Shown: positions 43,830-52,254 of the stretch, piece by piece
How the letters are laid out: every line of letters begins with the position of its first letter
Position numbering within the stretch: the stretch's first letter is position 1
Assembly (NCBI GenBank): GCA_016793805.1
Contig: JAEUIZ010000049.1
Location: 177,221 to 241,220, forward strand
DNA from: Phycisphaerae bacterium
GTDB taxonomy: Bacteria; Planctomycetota; Phycisphaerae; Phycisphaerales; UBA1924
Direction of reading: 5' to 3'
DNA length: 64,000 nt
Made by a program: the position numbers and the translations under genes
Notes under the pieces: generated by a model
What the model was told of the DNA's origin: nothing
Seen by the model: only the letters and a program-made list of their open reading frames with translations
Database searches by the model: none

Positions 43830-44528
43830 ATGTTCGTTCGCACAGCCATCGCTCTCGTCGCGGCCGTTTCGATTGGCGCCCTGCTGGCTGGCGCTGCCCA
43901 GCCCGGGCATGAGGGTCATCATGCCCCAAAGGGGACGCAGCCCGCCCCGCAGCCGGCACGGGCCATCAATGACCGGTGCCCGATCCAAGGTGGTGAGGTC
44001 GACCCTGAAACCGCGATGCGCGTGTGGAGGGGGCATTGCATCGGCTTCTGCTGCCCGGGCTGTGAAACAAAGTGGGACGCCAAGCCCGACGCCGAGAAGG
44101 ACGCGTTCCTGGGCAAGTTCGTGAAGGTCGGTCCGGCGTCACCAGCGGTTGACTTGGCCCGGCGTTTCCACGCGGCGCGGGCCGCGGGCGATACGTCCGC
44201 GCTTGATCGCCTCTTTCTGAGCGGCGGGAGGGCCACGGTGCTCCAGAACGGCAGTGACGCGGGGACCTGGGAGCGTTACCGCGAAGAGTATCTCAAGCCT
44301 GAACTCAAGGTCTTCGGCACTTCGACGTGGCGGAAGGTGACCGAGGCCGAGTCCCCGCTTGGCACCGCGACGCTCGTCCGCCAGACGGTGACGTTCACGG
44401 CGGGCGAAGGGGCCAAGAAGAAGGTGTTGTCGGTCGCGGTCACGCTGGTGATCGTTGATCATGGCGGCACGCTGAAGATCGCCCATATGCACTGGTCCTC
44501 GCGCGACACCACGTCTGACAGGAAGTGA
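43830..44528 (+). CDS. Exported protein with TRASH/YHS-like metal-binding motif
   Basis: A 232-residue exported protein (signal about residues 1-23, ending AGAAQP) with a His-rich start (GHEGHH). Residues about 49-80 hold CPIQGG and FCCPGCETKW, the YHS/TRASH-like metal-binding pattern. The rest (about 100-230) resembles a SnoaL/DUF4440-like fold, with paired beta strands around TATLVRQTVTFTAGEG. ATG 43830 is preceded by GGAGG. It sits between the Cys-rich gene and the TolC-like gene. A role as a periplasmic metal chaperone is inferred from context. Confidence 0.7.
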   Translation: MFVRTAIALVAAVSIGALLAGAAQPGHEGHHAPKGTQPAPQPARAINDRCPIQGGEVDPETAMRVWRGHCIGFCCPGCETKWDAKPDAEKDAFLGKFVKVGPASPAVDLARRFHAARAAGDTSALDRLFLSGGRATVLQNGSDAGTWERYREEYLKPELKVFGTSTWRKVTEAESPLGTATLVRQTVTFTAGEGAKKKVLSVAVTLVIVDHGGTLKIAHMHWSSRDTTSDRK

Positions 44529-44535
44529 GGCAGCC

Positions 44536-45924
44536 ATGAGACGAACTGTTCCTCGCAGGATCGCTGCCGCGGTCATCGTTCTATCCGCGGCTCTGTTGGC
44601 GGGCTGTGCCGGCAGGCCCATCGCAAGCGAGCGGCAGGCGAGAGCCGACCTGGAGAGTGTTCGATCGGTGTACCGGCCCGGCGACGCGAAGCCCCACCTG
44701 CCCCTGCTCACGACCGAGTCGCCGCTGGCGGAGTACTTGCGGTACGCCATCCTCAACAATCCGCGTGTCGAGGCGTCGTACTACGCGTGGGCGGGCTCGG
44801 TTGAGCGCATCACCCCGGCCCGTTCGCTCCCTGATCCGCGGCTGACCTTCGAGGCCGACATCACCGACATGCTGGAGGCGGTGATGCCCGGGCTCATGCT
44901 CGACCTGCCCGGGCCGGGCAAGTTGCGCGCAGCCGGAGACGTGGCCGCGGCGGAGGCGCGGGTGGGGTACTTCGGATTCGAGCGCCAGGTGCTCGCGGCC
45001 GCGTATGCCACCAAGTCCGCGTACATCCGGCTGCACTTCCTGAGCGACACGATCCGAGTTCAACGCGACGCGCTCGCGCTTCTCGGAGATGTTGAGTTAC
45101 AGGCGCAGCAGCAGGTCGGTGCCGGTCGGGGCACGATCCAGGATGTGCTGCGTGCTCAGATCGAGCGGGATCAACTCGCCAATCAGATCGCCAACCTGGA
45201 GGATTCGCGGAGCGTTCTGGAGGCGGAGTTTCGGGCCGCTCTCGGTCACTCCCCGGGCGACGTGTCGGTGCCGATTCCCGGTACGTTCGAGGTCGGCACG
45301 CCACCCCCTTCTGCTGACGCGGTGCTGGCGATCGCCGCGGATCGCAACCCCGTGCTTCGGCAGATGGAGGCCGACGTGCGGCGGGGCACGGCGATGCTCG
45401 ACCTGGCGCGCACCAGCCGAGTGCCCGACTTCACGATCGGCATCGAGGCGGACGTGAAGGCCAGCCCGATCATGTGGCGACCAACCGCGAGCATGACGCT
45501 ACCGATCTGGCGTGACAAGATCGAGGCCGAGATCGCCGCGGCACAGGCGGAGAAGCGGTCCGCCGAGGCCCGGCTCTCGGCGGAGCAGATCGCGATCGCG
45601 GCTGAACTGGCCTCGATGCTCTACATGTACCGTGAGAGCGGACGGAACGCGACGCTGTTTGGATCGACGCTGTTGCCGAAGGCGCAGCAGTCGCTTGATG
45701 CCGCGCGGTCGGGCTACGCGAGCGGTCGTTCCACGTTCCTGGATGTGATCGATGCGCAGCGTCGTCTGCTCGAGTCCGAACTCGCCGCCATCGAAGCAAA
45801 GTCCCAGCGCGAACTGGCCATCGCGTCGATCTCTCTTGTGATTGCCGGCGCGACACCGGATGGAGCGCCGGTGCTGCCCGTGAACCCCTCGAAGTCTCCG
45901 GAGCCCAAGGAGGCCCGTCCATGA
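44536..45924 (+). CDS. TolC/CusC-like outer-membrane efflux lipoprotein
   Basis: The outer-membrane channel of a metal efflux system, 462 residues. The signal ends in a lipobox (LLAGC), so the mature protein is probably lipid-anchored. TolC-family features are long amphipathic helices such as LARTSRVPDFTIGIEAD and the C-terminal SLDAARSGYASGRSTFLDVIDAQRRLLE repeat. Its stop overlaps the adaptor start in ATGA, so CusC-like, CusB-like and CusA-like proteins are made together. Confidence 0.92.
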   Translation: MRRTVPRRIAAAVIVLSAALLAGCAGRPIASERQARADLESVRSVYRPGDAKPHLPLLTTESPLAEYLRYAILNNPRVEASYYAWAGSVERITPARSLPDPRLTFEADITDMLEAVMPGLMLDLPGPGKLRAAGDVAAAEARVGYFGFERQVLAAAYATKSAYIRLHFLSDTIRVQRDALALLGDVELQAQQQVGAGRGTIQDVLRAQIERDQLANQIANLEDSRSVLEAEFRAALGHSPGDVSVPIPGTFEVGTPPPSADAVLAIAADRNPVLRQMEADVRRGTAMLDLARTSRVPDFTIGIEADVKASPIMWRPTASMTLPIWRDKIEAEIAAAQAEKRSAEARLSAEQIAIAAELASMLYMYRESGRNATLFGSTLLPKAQQSLDAARSGYASGRSTFLDVIDAQRRLLESELAAIEAKSQRELAIASISLVIAGATPDGAPVLPVNPSKSPEPKEARP

Positions 45925-47624
45925 AGCGAAGCACCACCATCGTGTCGATCGTCATCGTCACAGTGCTTGCCGCCACCGGCGGCTACTGGCTCGGGCGTGG
46001 CGGCGGCGCACGGCCCGCATCCGGCGTGGCGTCGTCCGGCGAGGCCGCACCTGCACCTGCCAAGCAGGTCTACACCTGCTCGATGTACCCGCAGGTCCGG
46101 CTGGATCGACCGGGCGATTGCCCGATCTGCGAGATGCCGCTCATCCCTGCGGCCTCGGCGACGGCGGTCGCGCCGGGCGAGGCCCCCACCTTGCAACTCT
46201 CCGAGCACGCGCTGGCGATGGCGAGCGTGGAGACGGTGGCTGTCGAGCATCGCCCGCTGTCGCGTGAACTCCGAGCCATCGGACGCATCGAGTACAACGA
46301 GTCGTCGCTGGCCACGATCACGCCGCGGGTGGATGGGTACGCCGAGCGGCTGTTCGTGAACTTCACCGGCGTGGAGATTCGCAAGGGGGACCACCTGGCG
46401 GAGGTCTACAGCCCCGAACTGCTGGTGGCGCAGCAGGAACTCCTCATCGCCCTGCAGGCCGGCGGCGCGGGGGAGGCGCTGGTGAACGTCGCAAAGACAC
46501 GGCTGCGTCTGCTCGGGCTTACGGACGCGCAGATCGCCGGACTGATTGACCAGAAGCAGACGACCGACCGCGTCACGCTCTACTCGCCGATCAGCGGCAC
46601 GGTGATTGAGAAAGCGATCGTCCAAAATGCGTCCTTCAGGGCCGGAGACATGCTCTACCGGATCGCCAATCTTGATTCGGTCTGGGTGTACCTGGAGGTG
46701 TACGAGTTCGACCTGCCGTGGATCCGGTACGGCCAGAAGGTGCGGCTGTCAGCGGAGGCCATCCCCGGTCGCACGTTCGAGGGGCTAGTCACGTTCGTGC
46801 AACCGATCGTGAACGAGCAGTCGCGGACGGTTCGCATCCCGGTCCACATCGACAACCAGGACCACGCGCTCAAGCCGGGGATGTTCGTGACGGCGTCGAT
46901 CTCGGCGACGCTGACCACCATGGGACGGGCCGCGCCGACGAGCGTCGAGGGCAAGTTCACCTGCCCGATGCACCCTCAGGTGCTCACGGAGGCGGACGGG
47001 GACTGCCCGATCTGCGAGATGCCCCTGGAGCAGATCCCGGGCGAACCGACGATCAGCCCGGCACATCCCGCGGAACACGCCACGCACAGTCTCGAGCACG
47101 GCGGAGCGGCGGCGGCAGCTCCGTCGCTCGCGGCCAAGTACTTCTGTCCGATGAAGTGCGAGGGCGAGAAGACATACGACGAACCGGGACGCTGCCCGGT
47201 GTGCAGGATGAAACTCAAGGAGGTCGAAGCGGCTCCGGCGGCGGCGGCAAGCACTGCTAGCGGTGTGCTGGCGGTGCCCGTGGCGGCCGTGCTCGACTCG
47301 GGAACCCGCCAGATCGTGTACGTGGAGAAGGCTCGCGGCCTGTTCGAGCCGCGGGAACTCAGGCTCGGACCGAGGGCGGGCGCGTACTTCCCCGTGCTGT
47401 CCGGCCTGTCGGCGGGGGAGCGCGTGGTGACCCGCGGCAACTTCCTCATCGACAGCCAGTTCCAGGTCACCGGGCACCCGAGCCTCTTCTACCCCGGCGG
47501 GCTGCACGCGACGATGGGCCACGACCACGGAGGGGCCGCAACGCCAGCCGGCGCTCCGGCGCAGCCCGGTGCTGACTCGATGCCATCAACAACGCCCGCG
47601 CCGACCGGCGGCCACAAGCACTGA
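45921..47624 (+). CDS. CusB-like RND periplasmic adaptor with three heavy-metal-binding domains
   Basis: The 567-residue adaptor links inner pump and outer channel. It has an N-terminal membrane or signal segment (residues 5-25) and an adaptor core with RVDGYAERLFVNFTGVEIR and FTGVEIRKG (lipoyl/hairpin) and ANLDSVWVYLEVYE (beta-barrel). Three short Cys-rich metal-binding units are seen: residues about 51-76 (CSMYPQV...CPIC), 344-372 (CPMHPQV...CPIC) and 407-433 (CPMKCE...CPVC). E. coli CusB binds copper/silver through methionines; here the extra domains probably collect metal. Two of the three sit inside the second half of the adaptor. Confidence 0.93.
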   Translation: MKRSTTIVSIVIVTVLAATGGYWLGRGGGARPASGVASSGEAAPAPAKQVYTCSMYPQVRLDRPGDCPICEMPLIPAASATAVAPGEAPTLQLSEHALAMASVETVAVEHRPLSRELRAIGRIEYNESSLATITPRVDGYAERLFVNFTGVEIRKGDHLAEVYSPELLVAQQELLIALQAGGAGEALVNVAKTRLRLLGLTDAQIAGLIDQKQTTDRVTLYSPISGTVIEKAIVQNASFRAGDMLYRIANLDSVWVYLEVYEFDLPWIRYGQKVRLSAEAIPGRTFEGLVTFVQPIVNEQSRTVRIPVHIDNQDHALKPGMFVTASISATLTTMGRAAPTSVEGKFTCPMHPQVLTEADGDCPICEMPLEQIPGEPTISPAHPAEHATHSLEHGGAAAAAPSLAAKYFCPMKCEGEKTYDEPGRCPVCRMKLKEVEAAPAAAASTASGVLAVPVAAVLDSGTRQIVYVEKARGLFEPRELRLGPRAGAYFPVLSGLSAGERVVTRGNFLIDSQFQVTGHPSLFYPGGLHATMGHDHGGAATPAGAPAQPGADSMPSTTPAPTGGHKH

Positions 47625-47639
47625 GCGGAGGAGCAACCC

Positions 47640-50600
47640 ATGGTCAACGCCGTCATTCGCTGGTGCATGAAGAACACGTTCCTGATGACGCTCATCATCC
47701 TCGGCATCTGTGCCGCCGGGTACTGGGCCATTCTCCGGCTGCCGGTGGACGCGATTCCGGACATCGGCGAGAAGCAGGTGATCGTGTACGCCGACTGGGA
47801 GGGGCGGAGCCCGCAGGATGTTGACGATCAGGTCACCTATCCGCTCACCACAAGTCTGACCGGCACGCCGGGGGTGAAAGCGATCCGCTCCATGTCCGGC
47901 TTCGGGTTCTCGATGGTCTTCGTGATCTTCGAGGACAGCGTCGATTACTACTGGGCGCGGGCGCGCGTGCTCGAGCGGATGAACGTCGCCCAGCAGCGAC
48001 TGCCCGCGGGCGTGACCCCTGTGCTCGGCCCTGACGCCACCGCGCTCGGTCAGATCTACTGGTACACGGTCGAGGGGGAAGGGTTCGATCTCGCCGAACT
48101 GCGATCGATCCAGGACTGGTACATCCGCTACCAACTCCAGACGGTGCCGGGCGTGAGCGAGGTCGCGAGCGTCGGCGGCTTCGTCAAGCAGTACCAGATC
48201 GACATCAACCCGGACAAGATGCGGGCGCACCGCGTGACGTTGATGGAGATCGTCGGGGCTGTCGGGAAGAGCAACATCGACGTCGGCGCGAAGGTCATCG
48301 AGCAGAACGGCGTCGAGTACTTCATCCGCGGGCTGGGGTTCATCAAGTCTGTCGAGGATCTTGAGCGGGTCGTGATCCGCCAGGAGGGGGGCACGCCGCT
48401 CTATCTGCGCAGTGTTGCGACGGTCCAACTGGGCCCTGACTTTCGGCGCGGCGCGTTGGACAAAGGCGGCGTCGAGGCGGTCGGCGGCGTGGTGCTCATG
48501 CGGTACGGCGAGAACCCGCGCGAAGTGATCGCGCGTGTCAAGGAGAAGATCGCCCAGCTCGAGGCGGGCCTGCCCCGCAAGACGCTCCCGGGCGGGCGCG
48601 TGTCGGGCGTCACACTCGTGCCGTTCTACGACCGCACCACCATCGTGCAGGAGACGATCGACACGCTGAAGTCGGCGCTGTTCGAGGAGGCGCTGATCGC
48701 CGGGGTCATCGTGCTGTTCTTCCTGATGCACCTGCGTTCGACCGCGACCGTCCTGCCGACGCTCCCGCTGGCCCTGGCGGGGTCGTTCATCCTCATGTAC
48801 GTGGTCGGCGTGGACAGCAACATCATGTCGCTGGCCGGGCTGGCGATCGCCATCGGCAGCATCACGGACATGGGCATCATCATGACGGAGAACATCTACC
48901 GACGGATCGCGACCGCGTCGCCCGAGGAGCGGCGGGAGAAGGGGCACTTCGGCCTGGTGTACGAGGGTGCGGCGGAGGTCGGCGGCGCGATCCTCACCGC
49001 CGTCACGAACACGATCGTCTCGTTCATTCCGGTGTTCTTCCTGACCGACCAGGAAGGCAAACTCTTCAAGCCGCTTGCGTTTACCAAGACATTCGCGATC
49101 GGTTCGTCGGTGATCCTCGCCATCACGGTGGTGCCCTTCCTGTGCTACCTGCTCTACCGGCCGGTGGCGTGGAGGCACCGGACAACACTCGCGGTCGCAG
49201 TCGGCGTCGGGATTCTGGCCATGCTCGCGACGCACCTGGCCTTCATGTGGGGACTCGGGGGAGCGCACGATCGTGGGTGGCTCGTGGCGGCCGGGGTGGG
49301 GATCGGGGTCGGGCTGTGCGTGATCCGGATGACGCGCGAGAAGTTCCAGCCTCTGGAGCGGAATCCAGTGTCGCGGGTCATCGCCCGGGGGTACGTCCCG
49401 ACGCTCCGCTGGGTCCTCGACCATAAGCGGCTCTTCATGGTGGCGCCGGTGCTGATCCTCTTTGCCGGACTCTCCGTGTGGCTCGGCATCCACCGCACGC
49501 TCGCTCCTGTTGGGTGGGTGGTGAACGCGTTTGCGTCGGAGCGGGCCTCGCCACAACTCAAGCACGCCATGTACGAGCCGGGAGACGCCGACATCACACG
49601 GCCATTTCTCGAACTCGACCAACTCCGCTGGCAACGTGTCCGCGATGCGGGAGGCGCCGAGAGGGTGCGCCTTCTCTGGCGTCGCCAGGACCCCGCAGAG
49701 CGCGACGCCGAGTCGAGCGCTGGTCTTGCGGTCCTCAAGGAGGGACGCATCCTCCCCGGCCTGGGCCGGGAGTTCATGCCGCCCCTGGACGAGGGGTCGC
49801 TCCTGTACATGCCGTCGCTGCTGCCCCAGGCGTCCCTGTCCCAGGCGGTCGAGGTCAACAGCAAGCAGGACCTGGCGATCGCGAGCGTGCCCGAGGTCGA
49901 GAGCGTGGTCGGCAAGATCGGGCGTGCCGAATCCGCACTGGACCCCGCGCCGATCGGGATGATGGAATCCATCGTCATCTTGAAGCCCGAGAGCCAGTGG
50001 CGCACCTCCAGGGTTGAACGGTTCTTCTCCGACTGGCCGGGAGTCATCCGAACGCCGCTCTCGTGGATCTGGCCTGAGGAGCGGCGGATCACCAAGCAGG
50101 AGATCCTCGCCGAACTCCAGGAGAGGACCGCCATCCCCGGGGTGCTCCCCACATGGCTCCAGCCGATCCAGACACGGCTGGTCATGCTCCAGACCGGCTT
50201 CCGCGCCATGATGGGCGTGAAGATCTACGGGAGCGATCTCCGCGAGATCGAGAAGATCGGGCTCCAGATCGAGCAGTTGCTCAGGGAAGTGCCGGGCGCC
50301 ACGGACATCGTTGCGGACCGCATCGTCGGCAAGCCGTACATCCAGATCGAGATCGACCGCGATCGGATCGCCCGCTACGGCGTCAACATCCGCGACGTGC
50401 AGGACGTCATCGAGATGGCGCTGGGCGGGATGAACCTCATGGAGTCGGTCGAGGGGCGGGAGCGGTACCCGATCCGGGTCCGGCTCGCCCGCGACTTCCG
50501 CGAGGACATGGACGCGATCCAGAGGATCAATGTGCCCTCGTCCACCGGTGCGCAGGTGCCGCTGGCACAGCTCGCGAACATCTCCACCGTGCTCGGCCCG

Positions 50601-51326
50601 CAGGAGATCAAGGGCGAGCGAGGCCTGCTGGTCGGCTATGTGACCATGAACACGCGTGACCGCGACGAGGTCTCGGTGGTTCAGGACGCTGAACGCGTGC
50701 TGCGCCAGGCGCTGACGGACGGGAGACTGACGCTCGCACACGGGTACTACTGGGAGTGGTCCGGGCAGTTCGAGAACCAGGTTCGCGCCACCAAGCGGAT
50801 GCAGATCCTCGTTCCCATCACGCTCACGATCATGTTCGTGATGCTCTATCTCGGCTTCTCGCGCTGGTGGATTGCGCCGGTCATCCTCTTCGGCGTGATC
50901 GTCTCGGCAGCGGGCGGGTTCATCATGCTCGCGCTCTGGGGCGTCAACCTCTCGGTCGCGGTATGGGTCGGCTTCCTCGTGCTCTTCGGAATCGTGGACG
51001 ACGACGGCGTGGTCATGTCGACCTATCTCGAAGGGATCTTCAAGGACCGGCGGTTCGCCTCGGTCCACGAGATCCGCGAGGCCGTGATCGAGGCTGGTCT
51101 CAAGCGGATCCGTCCTTGCCTCATGACGAGCGCCACGTCCGTCTTCGCCGTCATGCCGATCTTCTGGGCCACCGGGCGCGGCGCGGACATCATGCAGCCG
51201 ATGGCCATCCCCTCGGTCGGCGGCATGACCGTGTCGCTGATCACGCTGTTCATCGTGCCGTGCGCGTTCTGCGCGGTCGAGGAGTGGAAGTGGAAGCGCC
51301 ATCAGCGCACTGAGGCGATCCGGTGA
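47640..51326 (+). CDS. CusA-like heavy-metal efflux RND transporter
   Basis: Proton-driven inner-membrane pump of the HME-RND class, probably exporting Cu(I)/Ag(I). The 1,228 residues exceed E. coli CusA (1,047). The family signature GREFMPPLDEGSLLYMPS is present. The transmembrane-4 proton relay is conserved (GSITDMG and IMTENIYRR carrying Asp and Glu), and twelve hydrophobic segments are expected. Extra residues follow the first membrane block, around 505-695, and include additional hydrophobic stretches and a polar insert. ATG 47640 is preceded by GGAGGAGC, 15 bases after the adaptor stop. Confidence 0.94.
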   Translation: MVNAVIRWCMKNTFLMTLIILGICAAGYWAILRLPVDAIPDIGEKQVIVYADWEGRSPQDVDDQVTYPLTTSLTGTPGVKAIRSMSGFGFSMVFVIFEDSVDYYWARARVLERMNVAQQRLPAGVTPVLGPDATALGQIYWYTVEGEGFDLAELRSIQDWYIRYQLQTVPGVSEVASVGGFVKQYQIDINPDKMRAHRVTLMEIVGAVGKSNIDVGAKVIEQNGVEYFIRGLGFIKSVEDLERVVIRQEGGTPLYLRSVATVQLGPDFRRGALDKGGVEAVGGVVLMRYGENPREVIARVKEKIAQLEAGLPRKTLPGGRVSGVTLVPFYDRTTIVQETIDTLKSALFEEALIAGVIVLFFLMHLRSTATVLPTLPLALAGSFILMYVVGVDSNIMSLAGLAIAIGSITDMGIIMTENIYRRIATASPEERREKGHFGLVYEGAAEVGGAILTAVTNTIVSFIPVFFLTDQEGKLFKPLAFTKTFAIGSSVILAITVVPFLCYLLYRPVAWRHRTTLAVAVGVGILAMLATHLAFMWGLGGAHDRGWLVAAGVGIGVGLCVIRMTREKFQPLERNPVSRVIARGYVPTLRWVLDHKRLFMVAPVLILFAGLSVWLGIHRTLAPVGWVVNAFASERASPQLKHAMYEPGDADITRPFLELDQLRWQRVRDAGGAERVRLLWRRQDPAERDAESSAGLAVLKEGRILPGLGREFMPPLDEGSLLYMPSLLPQASLSQAVEVNSKQDLAIASVPEVESVVGKIGRAESALDPAPIGMMESIVILKPESQWRTSRVERFFSDWPGVIRTPLSWIWPEERRITKQEILAELQERTAIPGVLPTWLQPIQTRLVMLQTGFRAMMGVKIYGSDLREIEKIGLQIEQLLREVPGATDIVADRIVGKPYIQIEIDRDRIARYGVNIRDVQDVIEMALGGMNLMESVEGRERYPIRVRLARDFREDMDAIQRINVPSSTGAQVPLAQLANISTVLGPQEIKGERGLLVGYVTMNTRDRDEVSVVQDAERVLRQALTDGRLTLAHGYYWEWSGQFENQVRATKRMQILVPITLTIMFVMLYLGFSRWWIAPVILFGVIVSAAGGFIMLALWGVNLSVAVWVGFLVLFGIVDDDGVVMSTYLEGIFKDRRFASVHEIREAVIEAGLKRIRPCLMTSATSVFAVMPIFWATGRGADIMQPMAIPSVGGMTVSLITLFIVPCAFCAVEEWKWKRHQRTEAIR

Positions 51327-51421
51327 ACAGCGCCGTGGCAGGCCCATCCCGGCCGTTCTGTGCGGGGGCCACCCCCCCCCTGTCGAACGCCCTGGTGCTC
51401 GCACGATCACGATGATGAGAG

Positions 51422-51450
51422 TTGACATCTATACTGGGGGGGAGTATACT
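51422..51450 (+). promoter_or_regulatory. Sigma-70 promoter with overlapping CsoR-type operator (csoR-copA operon)
   Basis: TTGACA (51422-51427), 17 bases, then TATACT (51445-51450) are both consensus-like. An inverted repeat lies in the spacer and -10: CTATACT (51429-51435), seven G (51436-51442), AGTATAC (51443-51449). Arms match at six of seven positions. Geometry (7-7-7) and arm sequence equal the site at 43198-43218. Just downstream AAAGGAG (51456-51462) is the ribosome binding site for the HMA gene. Confidence 0.8.
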
Positions 51451-51468
51451 TCACAAAGGAGAATCGAT

Positions 51469-51744
51469 TTGAGTTCGACCGGCCATGCGACCGCCAATCA
51501 CTCGACGTTCACGCTCACCATCGACGGCATGACATGCGGACACCGTGTGCAGGCCGTGACGAAGGCGCTGGTCGGGGTGCAGGGGGTGGGCGTCCGGTCG
51601 GTCGTGGTGGGCAGCGCGGAGATCACCGCGCCCGATGGGCTCGCGGTTGCCCGGGCCATGGCCACGCTCGAGGAGGCCGGGTACTCGGCCCGGGTCAGCG
51701 AGCCCCCTGGAGAGAGCGATTCCCGCGCTGGGTGCTGCGGGTGA
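51469..51744 (+). CDS. HMA-like small protein with one metal-binding cysteine lost
   Basis: A 91-residue copper-chaperone-like protein. I choose TTG 51469 because it is preceded by AAAGGAG and the longer ATG frame starts before the promoter -35. The HMA fold is clear (FTLTIDGMTC, then VQAVTKAL and AITAPDG-like strands). The usual CxxC is CGHR here: Cys23 is kept and the second position is Arg26 (codon CGT at 51544-51546; TGT would be Cys). The C-terminus ends AGCCG, so a metal site could be formed by other cysteines. It is the first gene of the csoR-copA operon. Confidence 0.7.
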   Translation: MSSTGHATANHSTFTLTIDGMTCGHRVQAVTKALVGVQGVGVRSVVVGSAEITAPDGLAVARAMATLEEAGYSARVSEPPGESDSRAGCCG

Positions 51745-51795
51745 CGATGAAGTCCATGGCGAGCGTTAATTCACATTCACAAGGAATGAGCAGTC

Positions 51796-52221
51796 ATGAA
51801 GAAGCGGGACGCGGCAAGGAACGGGAGAGGCGGCAAGGGCGCGGCGGCGACACCTGACAGGGGGGCCGCGGCGTGCTGCGGGTGCGGCGTTGCGGCGGGT
51901 CTGGAGGCGGTGCGCGATGGTGTCGGCCCGGGCGCGCACGCGTCGGGCGTGGATGCGGCCCTCAAGTCGGCGAACCTCAAGCACCTCAGGCGGATCGAGG
52001 GGCAGGTTCGGGGTATCGCCGCGATGATCGAGGAGGACCGGTACTGCGCCGACATCATCCAGCAGTGCGCGGCGGTGCAGGAGTCGCTGCGGTCGGTCGC
52101 CAAGAACCTGCTCCGCAATCATCTCACCCACTGCGCCAACCACGCCATGCACGGCGACAAGGGCCAGCAGGCGGCGATGGTGGAGGAACTGGTCGAACTG
52201 GTTGGGAGGATCGCTCGCTGA
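51796..52221 (+). CDS. csoR: CsoR-type copper-sensing repressor
   Basis: A 141-residue DUF156/CsoR protein that binds DNA without copper and releases it when Cu(I) binds. The core begins at LKHLRRIEGQVRGIAAMIEE (about 61-80). The Cu(I) ligands Cys-His-Cys are at Cys84, His109 and Cys113, with spacing 25 and 4 as in M. tuberculosis CsoR. The first ~55 residues are an extra tail with a CCGC motif (residues 27-30). Start ATG 51796 follows AAGGAATG. It lies between the HMA gene and copA, and two matching operators are found in the window, so it probably regulates both copper operons. Confidence 0.92.
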   Translation: MKKRDAARNGRGGKGAAATPDRGAAACCGCGVAAGLEAVRDGVGPGAHASGVDAALKSANLKHLRRIEGQVRGIAAMIEEDRYCADIIQQCAAVQESLRSVAKNLLRNHLTHCANHAMHGDKGQQAAMVEELVELVGRIAR

Positions 52222-52254
52222 GCGATCCGAGGCCGATCGCATAGGACAACGCCC

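Noticed and set aside
51372..51380. Nine-C run upstream of the second copper promoter as a phase-variable tract
   Set aside because: It lies outside the promoter and any coding frame, and a single homopolymer is weak evidence.
47586..51428. 1280-codon minus-strand ORF
   Set aside because: Shadow of the cusA-like gene on the other strand. The sequence is Asp/His/Arg-rich with no domain.
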